Below are positions 9,479-19,900 of a stretch of 64,000 nucleotides of DNA, one piece after another. This stretch comes from an uncultured Neglectibacter sp. GTDB lineage: Bacteria > Bacillota > Clostridia > Oscillospirales > Acutalibacteraceae. Location: NCBI GenBank assembly GCA_946554335.1, contig CAMNSA010000012.1, forward strand, positions 1 to 64,000, read 5' to 3'. The position numbers and the translations under genes are program-made. The notes beneath the pieces were generated by a model. That model searched no databases. It was not told the origin of the DNA and saw only the letters and a list, made by a program, of their open reading frames with translations. How positions within the stretch are numbered: position 1 is the stretch's first letter; the number at the start of each line of letters is the position of its first letter.

Positions 9479-10631
9479 GGGAGTCGATCCCAGAGTTTAT
9501 TGGATATGGGCCCAAAGGGCCTTCGGAGCTGGAAGCGGCAAGCCCTTTACGCTGTTTCGCAGGTTTTCCGGCGGCCTTCGGGAATTCTATGAGGGCGGGC
9601 CTTCCCTGTGGAATCGGCTGGAGTTCATCTCCGAAAAGGAGGCTGCCTCCCTGTATGCCAATCAGCTTTCCAGCGCTCAGGCGCTTTTGGAATACTGCCT
9701 GAAGACAGGCCAGGAGGTGCTGACCCCGGAAAGTGAGAATTATCCGGAAGCGCTCAGGAATATTTATGACCCTCCCGCGGTACTTTATCTGAAAGGGACC
9801 CTTCCGGACTTTAACGAAAATCCTGGGATCGCTGTGGTGGGCGCCAGAAAGGCCCTGCCCAAAACGCTGGAAGCTGCCAAGGGCTTTGGCTATCAGCTGG
9901 CCAGCGGCGGGGCGACGGTGATCAGCGGCTGCGCGGTGGGTGTGGACGCCTGTTCCTTGTTGGGGGCGCTCAGCGCCTCGGGTCGCCCTGTCAGTGTGCT
10001 GCCCACCTGCCTGGACAGCAATTATGTGGCGGAAAATGAGGCTTTGCGCAGAAGGGTCCTGGAGCAGGGAGGAGCGCTGCTAAGCGAGTACGCTGTGGAA
10101 CAGGGCGTACAGCACGGCACCTTCCAGGTGCGAAACCGGATCATCTCCGGCCTTTCCAGCGGCGTGCTGGTGCTTCAGGCGGCACAAAAAAGCGGAACGC
10201 TGATCACCGCGAGGCACGCCATAGAGCAGGACAGAGATGTGTTCGTGTACCCGGGGCCGGAGGGTGCAGCGGCTTTTGAGGGAGGGAGACGCCTGATCGA
10301 GGACGGCGCCAAGGCGGTGACCTCCGGAGAAGAGATCCTGGAGGAATATGCAGCGCGGTTTTCCCATGGACAGAAGCCGAAGAAACCGGTTCCCTTGTTT
10401 GAAGATCTGTTCCCCGCCGGAGAGCGGGAAGCGGTGCTGGCGGACTCCAGCATGGAGCTTTCCCGGGAGGCGGAGGCGGTTTTTAAGGTCTTGTTACCAA
10501 CGCCTCTGCACATTTCTCAGCTGGAGGAAAAGACAGCTCTTTCCCCTTCCCAGGTGCTTTCCGCTTTGACGGAGCTGGAGCTTGCGGGGAAGGTGAAGTC
10601 CTACCCCGGAAAACGCTTTGGCAGCGCTTGA
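9465..10631 (+). CDS. dprA: DNA-processing protein DprA/Smf
   Basis: DprA loads RecA on incoming single-stranded DNA during transformation. The Rossmann-like core is clear: GIAVVGARKALP, SGCAVGVDACSLLGAL, ALLSEYAVEQG, RNRIISGLSSGVLVLQAAQKSGTLITARHAIEQ and DVFVYPG. A C-terminal winged-helix (SPSQVLSALTELELAGKV) is present. I chose ATG 9465, which follows AAGGAAGG and overlaps the previous gene by 14 bases; that gives 388 aa. The N-terminal 60 residues are a short helical domain usual for Firmicutes. Competence genes are not otherwise visible here. DprA is widely kept in non-competent Clostridia. Confidence 0.93.
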   Translation: MKASEGVDPRVYWIWAQRAFGAGSGKPFTLFRRFSGGLREFYEGGPSLWNRLEFISEKEAASLYANQLSSAQALLEYCLKTGQEVLTPESENYPEALRNIYDPPAVLYLKGTLPDFNENPGIAVVGARKALPKTLEAAKGFGYQLASGGATVISGCAVGVDACSLLGALSASGRPVSVLPTCLDSNYVAENEALRRRVLEQGGALLSEYAVEQGVQHGTFQVRNRIISGLSSGVLVLQAAQKSGTLITARHAIEQDRDVFVYPGPEGAAAFEGGRRLIEDGAKAVTSGEEILEEYAARFSHGQKPKKPVPLFEDLFPAGEREAVLADSSMELSREAEAVFKVLLPTPLHISQLEEKTALSPSQVLSALTELELAGKVKSYPGKRFGSA

Positions 10632-10656
10632 ATTTTTTCCCGGGATATAGTAGAAT
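10628..10656 (+). promoter_or_regulatory. Probable promoter for topA
   Basis: TTGAAT (10628-10633) and TAGAAT (10651-10656) are 17 bases apart. The -35 box overlaps the dprA stop codon, leaving about 115 bases of leader before topA. Confidence 0.6.
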
Positions 10657-10777
10657 GAAGCCGCTTGCCCTTCGGGGGACACTCGAAAGGCTTGGGTTTT
10701 CTCAAAATGAGAGAAAGCGGGAGCCGGGAAAACCGGAGACGCCCGCTGCTTGAAAGAGAGGAAGTTGTGTTAGGATC

Positions 10778-12877
10778 ATGGCGAAGCTGGTGATCGTGGA
10801 ATCGCCCTCTAAGGCGAAAACCATACAGAAATATCTGGGCAAGGGCTATGAGGTCATTGCCTCCATGGGCCATGTGCGGGATCTGCCCAAGGCCCGGCTG
10901 TGCGTGGATGTGAAGAACGATTTTGCCCCCAAGTACAGCGTCATCAAAGGAAAAGAAAAGCTCGTTAAGGAGCTGAAGGAGGCTGCGGCCCGCGCGGACG
11001 GCGTTTTGCTGGCCACGGACCCGGATCGGGAGGGAGAAGCGATCTCTTGGCACCTTGCCTATATTCTGGGCCTGGATGAAAACGCCCCTGACCGCGTCAC
11101 CTTCAACGAGATCACAAAAACCGGGGTAGAAGAGGGCATGGCCCATCCCAGAGAACTGGACCTGAATCTGATCAACGCCCAGCAGGCCCGCCGGATCTTG
11201 GACCGGCTGGTGGGCTATACCCTGAGTCCCTTTTTGGCCAAGACCATCCGCCGGGGCCTTTCCGCCGGCCGGGTGCAGTCTGTGGCGGTGAGAATGATCG
11301 TGGACCGGGAGGAGGAGATTCGTGCCTTTGTCCCGGAGGAATACTGGAGCCTGGACGCGAAGCTCAGCGCCCCTCCCTCCAAAACGCTGTTTTCCGCCGC
11401 CTTTTACGGGGATGAAAGCGGCGAGATCAAGATCTCTTCCGAAGCGCAGGCTCAGCAGATCTTACAGGAGCTGGAACAGGAAGAATTCGTGGTGGGCGCG
11501 GTGAAAAAAGGAAAGAAGAACCGTGCTCCCGCCCCGCCCTTTATCACCTCTACGCTCCAGCAGGAGGCCTCCAAAAAGCTGGGCTTTCCGGCAAGACGCA
11601 CCATGAAGGCCGCCCAGGAGCTGTACGAGGGCGTGGAGATCAAGGGTCAGGGCTCCATGGGCCTGATCACCTATATGAGAACAGACTCCCTGCGCATTTC
11701 CGAGGACGCCATTTCGGAGGCTGCCTCTTATATTGACGGGCGCTGGGGTCAGAAGTACCTGCCTGCCAAGCCCCGGCACTTCAAGTCCCGCGCCAACGCC
11801 CAGGACGGCCACGAGGCCATTCGCCCCGCTTCGGTGAAGATTACGCCGGAAGAGGTCAAGGATTCTCTTACCTCCGATCAATACAAGCTCTACAAACTGA
11901 TCTGGGAGCGCTTTGTGGCCTGCCAGATGGCAAACTGTGTCCTCAACACCTCTCAGGCCTCCATCCATGTGGGAAAATATCTCTTCAAGGCCTCCGGGTT
12001 TCATGTGGCCTTTGACGGCTTTACCGCCCTGTATGAGGAGAGCCGTGAAGAGGAGGAGAAGGCGGGAAAGGATCTGCCCGTTTTGGAGGAGGGCATGAAG
12101 CTGAAGGTGAAGGAGTTAAAGGGCAACCAGCACTTCACCCAGCCGCCTCCCCGGTATACGGAAGCCTCCCTCATCAAAACGCTGGAGGAAAACGGTATCG
12201 GACGCCCCTCCACCTATGCCGCCACGATCTCCACCATCACCAGCAGGGAATATGTGACCCGGGAGGGTAAGGCCTTCAAGCCCACCGAGCTGGGAGAGGT
12301 GATCACAAAGCTGATGAAGGAACGCTTCCCCAAGATCGTCAATGTGAAATTTACCGCCCAGGTGGAGGATGAGCTGGATGCGGTGCAGCGGGGAGAAGAG
12401 GAATGGGTCAAGACCCTTCACCGCTTCTATGACGACTTTGACAAGACCGTTCAAAAGGCCAAAAAGGAAATGGACGGCGTCAAGATCAAGCTCAAGGAAG
12501 ACGAGACCGATGTGATCTGTGAGAAATGCGGCAGACATATGGTGGTGAAGGTGGGCCGCTACGGGAAGTTCCTGGCCTGCCCCGGCTATCCGGAATGTAA
12601 GAATATCAAGAAGATCGTCAACGAGACCGGCGCCAAATGCCCCAAATGCGGCGGCAATATCATCGAGCGCAAGTCAAAACGCGGCAGGATCTTCTACGGC
12701 TGCAGCGAGTATCCCAAGTGCGACTTTGTCTCCTGGGATCCGCCCTCCAAGGAGCTTTGCCCCGTGTGCGGCAAGACGCTTTTGCAGAAAAAGAACAAGG
12801 AAAAGACCCTTTACTGCGTCACTCCCGGCTGTACCTTCGAGGGAAAGCCCGGGGTGGAGAAGCCGGAGGAGGAGTAA
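10778..12877 (+). CDS. topA: DNA topoisomerase I
   Basis: This is a type IA topoisomerase that relaxes negative supercoils. The N-terminal Toprim domain starts with LVIVESPSKAKTIQKYLG and has the acidic DPDREGEA motif (about residue 80). The catalytic tyrosine is in ITYMRTDS (near 298), with SAGRVQSVAVR before it. The C-terminus holds three zinc ribbons with CxxC pairs (CEKCGRH, CPKCGGN, CPVCGKT) that bind DNA. The 699-aa length is standard. It likely has its own promoter (10628-10656). trmFO follows 31 bases later and is probably co-transcribed, an order frequent in Firmicutes. Confidence 0.97.
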   Translation: MAKLVIVESPSKAKTIQKYLGKGYEVIASMGHVRDLPKARLCVDVKNDFAPKYSVIKGKEKLVKELKEAAARADGVLLATDPDREGEAISWHLAYILGLDENAPDRVTFNEITKTGVEEGMAHPRELDLNLINAQQARRILDRLVGYTLSPFLAKTIRRGLSAGRVQSVAVRMIVDREEEIRAFVPEEYWSLDAKLSAPPSKTLFSAAFYGDESGEIKISSEAQAQQILQELEQEEFVVGAVKKGKKNRAPAPPFITSTLQQEASKKLGFPARRTMKAAQELYEGVEIKGQGSMGLITYMRTDSLRISEDAISEAASYIDGRWGQKYLPAKPRHFKSRANAQDGHEAIRPASVKITPEEVKDSLTSDQYKLYKLIWERFVACQMANCVLNTSQASIHVGKYLFKASGFHVAFDGFTALYEESREEEEKAGKDLPVLEEGMKLKVKELKGNQHFTQPPPRYTEASLIKTLEENGIGRPSTYAATISTITSREYVTREGKAFKPTELGEVITKLMKERFPKIVNVKFTAQVEDELDAVQRGEEEWVKTLHRFYDDFDKTVQKAKKEMDGVKIKLKEDETDVICEKCGRHMVVKVGRYGKFLACPGYPECKNIKKIVNETGAKCPKCGGNIIERKSKRGRIFYGCSEYPKCDFVSWDPPSKELCPVCGKTLLQKKNKEKTLYCVTPGCTFEGKPGVEKPEEE

Positions 12878-12908
12878 GGCCCCCGGCTTTGGGAAGGAGA
12901 GAACGCTC

Positions 12909-14237
12909 TTGGAAAAAAATCGCGTCCTGGTGCTGGGGGCGGGCCTCGCCGGCTGCGAGGCAGCCTGGCAGCTGGGAAACAAAGGCTTTTCTGTCACCCT
13001 CTGGGAGCAAAAGCCCCAGCGGTTCTCTCCCGCCCATCACGAGGAGGGCTTCGCGGAGCTGGTGTGCTCCAACTCCTTAAAGGCGGAACGGCCTGACAGC
13101 GCCGCCGGGCTTTTAAAGACGGAAATGCAGTGCTTTCACTCCCTTTTGATGGACTGCGCAAAGAAGAGCAGAGTACCTGCCGGAGGCGCTTTGGCGGTGG
13201 ATCGGGAGGAGTTTTCCAGGCTTGCGACAAAAGCCATAGAAGCCCATCCCAACATCACGGTACACCGGCAGGAGGCCTGTGAGCTGCCTGACGGTCCGGC
13301 AATTCTGGCCACGGGCCCGCTCACCTCTCAGGCGCTGGCGGAAAAGATCGAGGCCCGCTTCGGAGGCGCGCTCAGCTTTTTTGACGCCGCCGCGCCCATT
13401 GTCACAAGAGAGAGCATCGACATGGGATCCTGCTTCGCCGCCTCCCGCTATGAACGGGGAGACAGCGATTATTTAAACTGTCCGATGAACAGGGAGGAGT
13501 ACGAGGCCTTCTGGGAAGAGCTGACAAAGGCCCAGCGCGCTCCGGTACACGGCTTTGACCGGCAGGGGCCCAAGGTCTATGAGGGCTGTATGCCCATCGA
13601 GGTGCTGGCCTCCCGGGGAAGAGACGCCATCCGTTTCGGCCCCATGAAGCCGGTGGGCCTAATCGACCCCAGAACGGGGCGCCGTCCCTGGGCAGTTTTG
13701 CAGCTGCGGGCGGAGAACCGGGAAAACACTCTCTATAACCTGGTGGGCTTTCAGACCAATTTGAAATTTCCGGAGCAGAAGCGGGTGTTCGGCATGATCC
13801 CGGCTTTGCGGGAAGCGGAGTATATGCGCTATGGTGTGATGCACCGAAACACCTTCCTGGATTCCCCCCGCCTGCTTTCGGAAGACTATTCTCTGCGGGA
13901 AGCTCCTCTCCTGTTTTTTGCCGGACAGATCACAGGGGTGGAAGGGTATATGGAATCGGCCTCTTCCGGGATCCTGGCGGGAGTGAACCTTGCGAGAAAG
14001 CTTTCGGGGAAGGCCCCTCTCTCTTTGCCGGAAACCACCATGATGGGGGCGCTTTCCCGCTATGTTTCCGGGTACAGCGGGAAGGATTTCCAGCCTATGG
14101 GAGCCAATTTCGGGATCCTGCCGCCCCTTGCGGAAAAGATCAGGGACAAGAGAGAACGGTACAAAGCCTTATCCGATCGGGCGCTGAACGATTTGAGAGA
14201 GACCTTGGAAAAGGAGGGAGAGCCTTGCGTATTATAG
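12909..14237 (+). CDS. trmFO: TrmFO, folate-dependent tRNA m5U54 methyltransferase
   Basis: TrmFO makes ribothymidine at position 54 of tRNA using methylene-tetrahydrofolate and FAD. The FAD-binding dinucleotide motif is GAGLAGCEAAWQL at the N-terminus. The family motifs HHEEGFAELVCSNSLKA, MGSCFAASRYERG, GCMPIEVLASRG and FAGQITGVEGYMESASSGILAG follow. The start is taken as TTG 12909: AAGGAGA lies 8 bases upstream and the product begins MEKNRVLVLGAG. Upstream in-frame codons overlap topA. At 442 aa it has the family length. It overlaps plsX by 13 bases. Confidence 0.95.
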   Translation: MEKNRVLVLGAGLAGCEAAWQLGNKGFSVTLWEQKPQRFSPAHHEEGFAELVCSNSLKAERPDSAAGLLKTEMQCFHSLLMDCAKKSRVPAGGALAVDREEFSRLATKAIEAHPNITVHRQEACELPDGPAILATGPLTSQALAEKIEARFGGALSFFDAAAPIVTRESIDMGSCFAASRYERGDSDYLNCPMNREEYEAFWEELTKAQRAPVHGFDRQGPKVYEGCMPIEVLASRGRDAIRFGPMKPVGLIDPRTGRRPWAVLQLRAENRENTLYNLVGFQTNLKFPEQKRVFGMIPALREAEYMRYGVMHRNTFLDSPRLLSEDYSLREAPLLFFAGQITGVEGYMESASSGILAGVNLARKLSGKAPLSLPETTMMGALSRYVSGYSGKDFQPMGANFGILPPLAEKIRDKRERYKALSDRALNDLRETLEKEGEPCVL

Positions 14238-15235
14238 TTGACGCTTTCGGGGGAGACAATGCCCCCGGGGAGATCCTGCTGGGCTGCGTCCAGGCCGCAA
14301 AAGAGCTGGGGGTGGATATCCTGCTTACGGGAAACCGAAGCCGGATCGAACAGGAGGCCCGGGACCTTGGGATCGGGGAAGAGCTCCAAAAAATGGAGAT
14401 CCTCGACTGCCCCGATATGATCACCATGGAGGACGAGCCCACCAGCCTTCTGAAGGCGAAGTCGGAAAGCTCTATGGCAGTGGGCTTCCGGGCGCTGAGT
14501 GAGGGGAAGGGGGACGCTTTCGCCAGCGCCGGAAACAGCGGAGCTTTGGTGGTGGGAGCCACCATGATCGTCAAACGCCTCAAGGGTGTAAAGCGAGTTG
14601 CCTTTGCACCTTTGCTCCCGAAATCTCAGGGCTTTTTCATGCTGTGCGACGGGGGCGCCAATGCGGAGTGCCGCCCGGAGATGCTCAGGCAGTTCGGCCT
14701 GATGGGCTCTGCCTACATGAAAAAGGTGATGGGGGTGGAAAAGCCCCGGGTGGCCCTTGCCAATGTGGGCACAGAGGCCCATAAGGGGGACGAGCTTCGT
14801 CTGGAAGCCTATGAGCTTCTGCGGCAGTGTCCCGACATTTTCTTCACCGGAAATGTCGAGGGCAGGGAGATTCCCTTTGACGGCGCCGATGTGGTGGTGG
14901 CGGACGGCTTTACAGGCAATCTGCTTTTGAAGCTTTACGAGGGCGTGGCCATGGCCCTGATGAGCAAGGTAAAGGGCGTGTTTGAAAAGAGCCTTGTGAA
15001 CAAGCTGGCGGCGGCCGTGGTGTACAAGGACATGAAGGCCCTGAAAAGCTCTATGGATTACAACGAGTACGGCGGGGCGCCTATTATGGGAGCGGCCAAG
15101 CCGGTGTTCAAGATCCACGGCAGCGCGAAGGCCTCTACCGTGAAAAACGCTCTGCGCCTGACGAGAGATTTTACCCAGTCCGGCGTGATCTCGGATATCG
15201 CGAAAGCTTTGGAGAAAAGGGATGAGACAGTATGA
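14225..15235 (+). CDS. plsX: Phosphate acyltransferase PlsX
   Basis: PlsX converts acyl-ACP to acyl-phosphate, the donor for PlsY in phosphatidic acid synthesis. The N-terminus MRIIVDAFGGDNAPGEIL matches the family MRIAIDAMGGDxAP. Other recognisable segments are ASAGNSGALVVGAT, VALANVGTEAHKGDE, FTGNVEGREIPFDGADVVVADGFTGN and the C-terminal YGGAPIMG. The start is TTG 14225, after AAGGAGGGAG. It overlaps trmFO upstream by 13 bases and rnc downstream by 4 (ATGA). The usual partners fabD, fabH and acpP are absent here, so lipid synthesis genes are split in this genome. Confidence 0.95.
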   Translation: MRIIVDAFGGDNAPGEILLGCVQAAKELGVDILLTGNRSRIEQEARDLGIGEELQKMEILDCPDMITMEDEPTSLLKAKSESSMAVGFRALSEGKGDAFASAGNSGALVVGATMIVKRLKGVKRVAFAPLLPKSQGFFMLCDGGANAECRPEMLRQFGLMGSAYMKKVMGVEKPRVALANVGTEAHKGDELRLEAYELLRQCPDIFFTGNVEGREIPFDGADVVVADGFTGNLLLKLYEGVAMALMSKVKGVFEKSLVNKLAAAVVYKDMKALKSSMDYNEYGGAPIMGAAKPVFKIHGSAKASTVKNALRLTRDFTQSGVISDIAKALEKRDETV

Positions 15236-15912
15236 GGCCTTTGGAGGAGTATGAAAAGCTCATCGATTACCGCTTCCACAACAAAAAGCTGTTGGAAACA
15301 GCCCTGACCCACTCTTCCTTTGCCAATGAGCATAAATGCAGGAGCTATGAGCGGCTGGAATTTTTAGGGGACTCTGTGCTGGGCTTCGTTACGGCGGAGT
15401 ACCTGTTTCACCATTTCCCACAGCTTCCCGAAGGGCAGCTCACCAAAAACCGGGCGGCCCTGGTGTGCGAAAAATCCCTTTACGGCTTTTCCAAAAGTCT
15501 GCAGGTGGGGGATTTTCTCAGGCTGAGCCACGGGGAGATTAACTCCGGCGGAAAGGACCGGCCCAGCATCCTGGCGGATGTGTTTGAATCCACCACCGCC
15601 GCCATCTATCTGGACAGCGGCAGCATGGAGGAGGCCAAGCGCTTTATTCTCCGCTTTATTGAGCCTGCCGCCCAAAACCAGAACAGAAAGCCCTTTAAGG
15701 ACTATAAGACCACCTTACAGGAGATCGTCCAGCAGAATCCGGAGGAGAAGCTGGAATATGTTGTCACCGGAGAAAGCGGACCGGATCACGACAAGCATTT
15801 TACCGTGCAGGTGCATCTGAACAGCAATGTGATCGGAAAAGGCGGCGGGAGAAGCAAAAAGGAAGCGGAGCAGCAGGCCGCGCGGGAAGCATTGGAGCTG
15901 ATGGGTTATTAG
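15232..15912 (+). CDS. rnc: Ribonuclease III
   Basis: RNase III cleaves double-stranded RNA in rRNA maturation and mRNA decay. The catalytic signature ERLEFLGDSVLGF is at about residues 40-52, and the second acidic motif (DVFESTTAAIYLD) is near 115. The C-terminal double-stranded RNA-binding domain includes YKTTLQEIVQQ and GKGGGRSKKEAEQQAAREAL. The 226-aa length is normal. Its ATG overlaps the plsX stop by four bases. The downstream smc and ftsY genes form a string often seen with rnc in Firmicutes, here interrupted by a radical SAM gene. Confidence 0.96.
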   Translation: MRPLEEYEKLIDYRFHNKKLLETALTHSSFANEHKCRSYERLEFLGDSVLGFVTAEYLFHHFPQLPEGQLTKNRAALVCEKSLYGFSKSLQVGDFLRLSHGEINSGGKDRPSILADVFESTTAAIYLDSGSMEEAKRFILRFIEPAAQNQNRKPFKDYKTTLQEIVQQNPEEKLEYVVTGESGPDHDKHFTVQVHLNSNVIGKGGGRSKKEAEQQAAREALELMGY

Positions 15913-15922
15913 ACACGCGAAT

Positions 15923-16942
15923 GTGGCCTTCTTTGTTCCGCATCTGGGCTGCCTCCAGCGGTGCAGCTTCTGCGACCAAAGCGCCATCACGGGAAGCGTG
16001 CGAGTCCCGGATGGGGAGGAGGTTTGGGAAACGGCGGTGAGAGCCGCCGAAGCGTTACAGGAAAAGACCGCCGGTTCCCAAATCGCTTTTTTCGGGGGCA
16101 GCTTTACAGCTGTCCCGAGAAGCACCATGCTCTCTCTGCTGGAGCCCGCCGCCCGGGCGGTGGAGGAGCTGGGCTTTGCCGGGATCCGCTGTTCCACCCG
16201 TCCGGACGCGGTGGATGAGGAGTGTCTTGGGCTTTTGAAGCGGTACCGCGTGACCGCCATCGAGCTGGGAGCCCAGTCCATGTGCGACGAGGTGCTTCGC
16301 TTAAACCGCCGGGGCCATACTGCCGCCCAGACGGAAAGTGCTGCCCGGCTCATCAAAGCCATGGGCTTCGAGCTGGGCTTGCAGATGATGACGGGCCTTT
16401 ACGGGGATACGGACGAGAGAGCCCTTGAGACGGCAGAGAAGCTGATCTCCCTAAACCCTCAGACCGCGCGGATCTACCCCACGGTGGTGCTGGAGGGAAC
16501 CTATCTCGCGAAGCTGAACCGAGAGGGTGTTTACCGGCCCCAGACGCTGGAAGAGGCGGTGGGCCTGTGCGCGAAGCTTCTCACAAAATTCGAGAGCGCC
16601 GGCGTTCGGGTGATCCGCCTGGGATTGCACGCCCAGACGCAGGTGGAGGAGAAAAAACTCTGCGGGCCCTATCACCCCGCCTTCCGGGAGCTTGTAGAGA
16701 GCCGGATCTTCCGGGAAAAGCTGGTTTCCGCGTTGAGCAGCGGTGGGAAAGGGACCTATTGTGTCAAGGTCCACCCCAAAAGCTTGTCTGTCGCGCTGGG
16801 GCAGAAGAAAGAGAATCTTGGGTACCTTCGGAAGCTGGGCTATGAAGTGGAGTTTTCTCCTTCCCGGGAAGTGCCCCGGGGAAGCTTTTCGGGGGAAAAG
16901 TTCCCCTTTGGCAGCCTTTGTGATATACTTAGCCCAACCTGA
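15923..16942 (+). CDS. Radical SAM protein, Elp3-like family
   Basis: This protein carries a 4Fe-4S cluster motif close to the N-terminus (GCLQRCSFCDQ, a CxxxCxxC) and a GGSFTA motif for S-adenosylmethionine binding. The region EELGFAGIRCSTRPDAVDEECLGLLK and IELGAQSMCDEVLRLNRRGHTA is typical of the Elp3/TIGR01212-like radical SAM branch, which lacks the acetyltransferase domain in this short form (339 aa). Such genes are commonly found between rnc and smc in Clostridia. The substrate is not known. GTG 15923 is the first standard start, but family proteins usually have a few residues (R-H-x-N) before the conserved strand. Initiation slightly upstream, overlapping rnc, is therefore possible. 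Confidence 0.85.
   Translation: MAFFVPHLGCLQRCSFCDQSAITGSVRVPDGEEVWETAVRAAEALQEKTAGSQIAFFGGSFTAVPRSTMLSLLEPAARAVEELGFAGIRCSTRPDAVDEECLGLLKRYRVTAIELGAQSMCDEVLRLNRRGHTAAQTESAARLIKAMGFELGLQMMTGLYGDTDERALETAEKLISLNPQTARIYPTVVLEGTYLAKLNREGVYRPQTLEEAVGLCAKLLTKFESAGVRVIRLGLHAQTQVEEKKLCGPYHPAFRELVESRIFREKLVSALSSGGKGTYCVKVHPKSLSVALGQKKENLGYLRKLGYEVEFSPSREVPRGSFSGEKFPFGSLCDILSPT
16901..16929 (+). promoter_or_regulatory. Possible promoter for smc
   Basis: An extended -10 element (TGa TATACT, 16921-16929) lies at the 3' end of the radical SAM gene, 37 bases before smc. The -35 region (TTCCCC, 16901) is poor, so this relies on the extended -10. Confidence 0.4.
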
Positions 16943-16965
16943 TCTCACCTTGAAAGGGACTTCAT

Positions 16966-19900
16966 ATGTTTTTAAAGTCATTGGAACTGCAGGGCTTCAA
17001 AACCTTTCCCGACAAGACCACACTGGATTTTGAGCCGGGCGTCACCTCGGTGGTGGGCCCCAACGGCAGTGGGAAAAGCAATATCAGCGACGCCATGCGC
17101 TGGGTGCTGGGAGAGCAGTCAGTGCGGGTGCTGCGCTGCTCAAAAATGGAGGATGTGATCTTCAGCGGCACGCCGGGACGCCGTGCCCAGGGCTTTGCCC
17201 AGGTCACGCTTACCATTGATAATTCTGACAGAAAGCTGCCCTTTGACGACGACACAGTGGCGGTGACCCGCCGGTATTACCGCTCGGGGGAAAGCGAGTA
17301 CCTGATCAACAAGGCAACTGTGCGTTTAAAGGACATCAACGAGCTGTTTATGGACACGGGCCTGGGCAGAGACGGCTATTCCATTATCGGCCAGGGGAAG
17401 ATCGACAGCATCGTGGCCGCCCGTTCCGAGGACCGGCGGGAGATCTTTGAAGAGGCCGCCGGTATTTCCCGTTACCGCTACCGCAAGGAGGAGGCCGAGC
17501 GCCGGCTGCAAAAGGCGGAGGAAAACCTGGTGCGCTTAAGAGACATCCTTTCCGAATTGGAGGGAAGGGTGGAGCCGCTGCGCCTGGAAGCCCAGCGGGC
17601 CCAGGAGTTTATCTCCTATGATCAGGAGAAAAAGGGCTTGGAGATTGGCATCTGGCTGGAAACCCTGGAGCGCTCCGGAAAGGTTTTGCGGGAGCACGAG
17701 GAAAAAATCGAGATCGCCAAAGCCCAGCACCAGCAGCTGGAGGAAGAGCTTGCCAAAATCGCGGAGCAGATCGAGGGAAACTTCCAGCGGGTCAACGAAT
17801 GTACGGCTCAAATGGAGCTTGCCCGTTCTCAGGCTGCTTCTCTGGACGAGCAGGCTGTGCGTACCGAAGGGGAGATCGGCCTTTTGAAAAATGACATCTC
17901 CCACCATCGGGGGGATATCGAAAGGCTGGAGGGGCAGATCGCCTCTACCCAGTCCTCCGAGGCTCAGATCGACCGGGAGATCGAGGAAAAGAGAGAAGAG
18001 GCCGAAGCGAGAGAAAAGCAGATCGAAGAGAGCCGTGAAAAGCTCATTTCCTTTGAAGAACGGCTGGAAAAGCTCCGGGAGACCACGGATGAGGCCACCC
18101 GAAAGATTGAGCTTGCGGCGGTGACTCTTTCCGAGGAAAACGCCAGGCTTGCTGAAGCCAGGATCCGCCTTTCCTCCGCCAGATCCTCCATGGAGGAGAT
18201 CCTTCTGCGCCGGGAGGCGGTGAAAGAAGGCCTCCAGAGAAGCCGGGAAAAGAAGGAGGCCATCGAAAAGGAAGGAAAAGAGCTGGAACAGATGCTTGTC
18301 AGTACGCAGGCTTCCATCTCTTCCCATGAAAACAGCATCAAGGGCTACGAGCTTCGTTTGGAATCCAGGAGAAAAAAGGCCGAAAGCGTCAAGGAAGAGC
18401 TGGATCAGCTCACCCTGGACGCCAACGAGCAGCTGCGCAAAGCGAAGCTTTTAGAGGATCTGGAACGCAATTTGGAGGGCTTTGCCCAAAGCGTCAAGGC
18501 GGTGATGAAGGAGTCGGAGAGGGGCCTGCTTTCCGGCGTGTGCGGGCCTGTGACCAAGCTTTTGGAGGTCCCCAGAGAATATGCGGTGGCGCTGGAAACC
18601 GCACTGGGCGCCGCCATGCAGAATATTGCGGTGGAGACGGAGCAGGACGCGAAAAAAGCCATCGGCTTTTTGAAGCAGCGGGATTTGGGCCGGGCCACCT
18701 TCCTGCCTCTTACCACCATCCGGGGCAGCGTGCTGGATCAAAAGGAGATCGAAGAGCTGCCCGGCTTTGTGGGCATCGCCAGCGAGCTCTGCTCCTGCGA
18801 TCAGAAATATGACGGCATCCGCCGGTCCCTGTTGGGCCGGATCGCCGTGGCGGAGGATCTGGACAGTGCCGCGGCCATCGCCAAGCGCACCGGATACCGT
18901 TTCCGAATCGTCAGCCTGGACGGCCAGGTGGTCAACGCGGGAGGCTCCTTTACCGGCGGCTCCCGGGCAAAGAACTCGGGGCTTTTAAGCCGCGCCTCCG
19001 AGATTAAAAGGGTGCGGGAAAAGGCCGCACAGCTCCAGAAAAAGGCAGAGCAGTGCGCCCAGACCCTCAAGGAGCGCCAGACAGAGGTAAGCGCCTGCGA
19101 GGGGGAGCTTGCCGCAGCCAGGGGAGAGCTTGCGGTATTCCAGGAGGAACGCATCCGGATCCAGGCGGAAAGCGCCCGGGTGGAGAAGGAGATGGAAAGC
19201 GCCCTTCAGGAGGAGAAGGCCCTTCGCAAGGAGGAGCAGGATTCCTCTGGCAGACTGGAGGAGCTGAAGGCCCAGGAGGCGGATTCCTCGAAGCAGATTA
19301 AAGAGGGAGAGGAAGCGGTCCAAAGGGCTCAGCAGGAGTCTCAGGAGCTGATCGGAAACAGGGAGGAGCTCAACACCCGCTATCAGGATGTTTCCTCCAC
19401 CATTCAGGAGATCCGCTTGGGAGAGATTTCCGCGAGAAAGGACCGGGACGCTTTTCTTTCCTCCATAGAAGAGCTGGAAAGAAGGAAATCCGGGCGAAAA
19501 GAGGAAGTGGGACGGCTTCAGGAGGAGATCCAAAACCTGAACCGGGCCATTGAGGAGCTGCAGAACAGCGAATCGGAGAAAAAAGAGAAGTGCGCCCGTT
19601 TAAGAGAGCAGGCCCAGAAGCAGCGGGAGGCTGTGGCAGACCTCAGTGAGAAGAGGTCCCTTCTGGAAAAGGGGTCCGGCGAGCTGCGTGCCAGAGAGCG
19701 GGAAATATCTGCCAATCGGGAGAATACCGGCCATGAGCTGGCACGCTTACAGGAGCGCAGAGAAAACCTGCAAAAGGAGTACGACGGCATCATCTCCCGG
19801 CTTTGGGAGGACTATGAACTCACCCGGCGGGAGGCTCAGGAGCAGGGAATTCAGATCGAAAATCTGGAAAAGGCCCAGCGCAGGCTCAGCGAATTGAAAA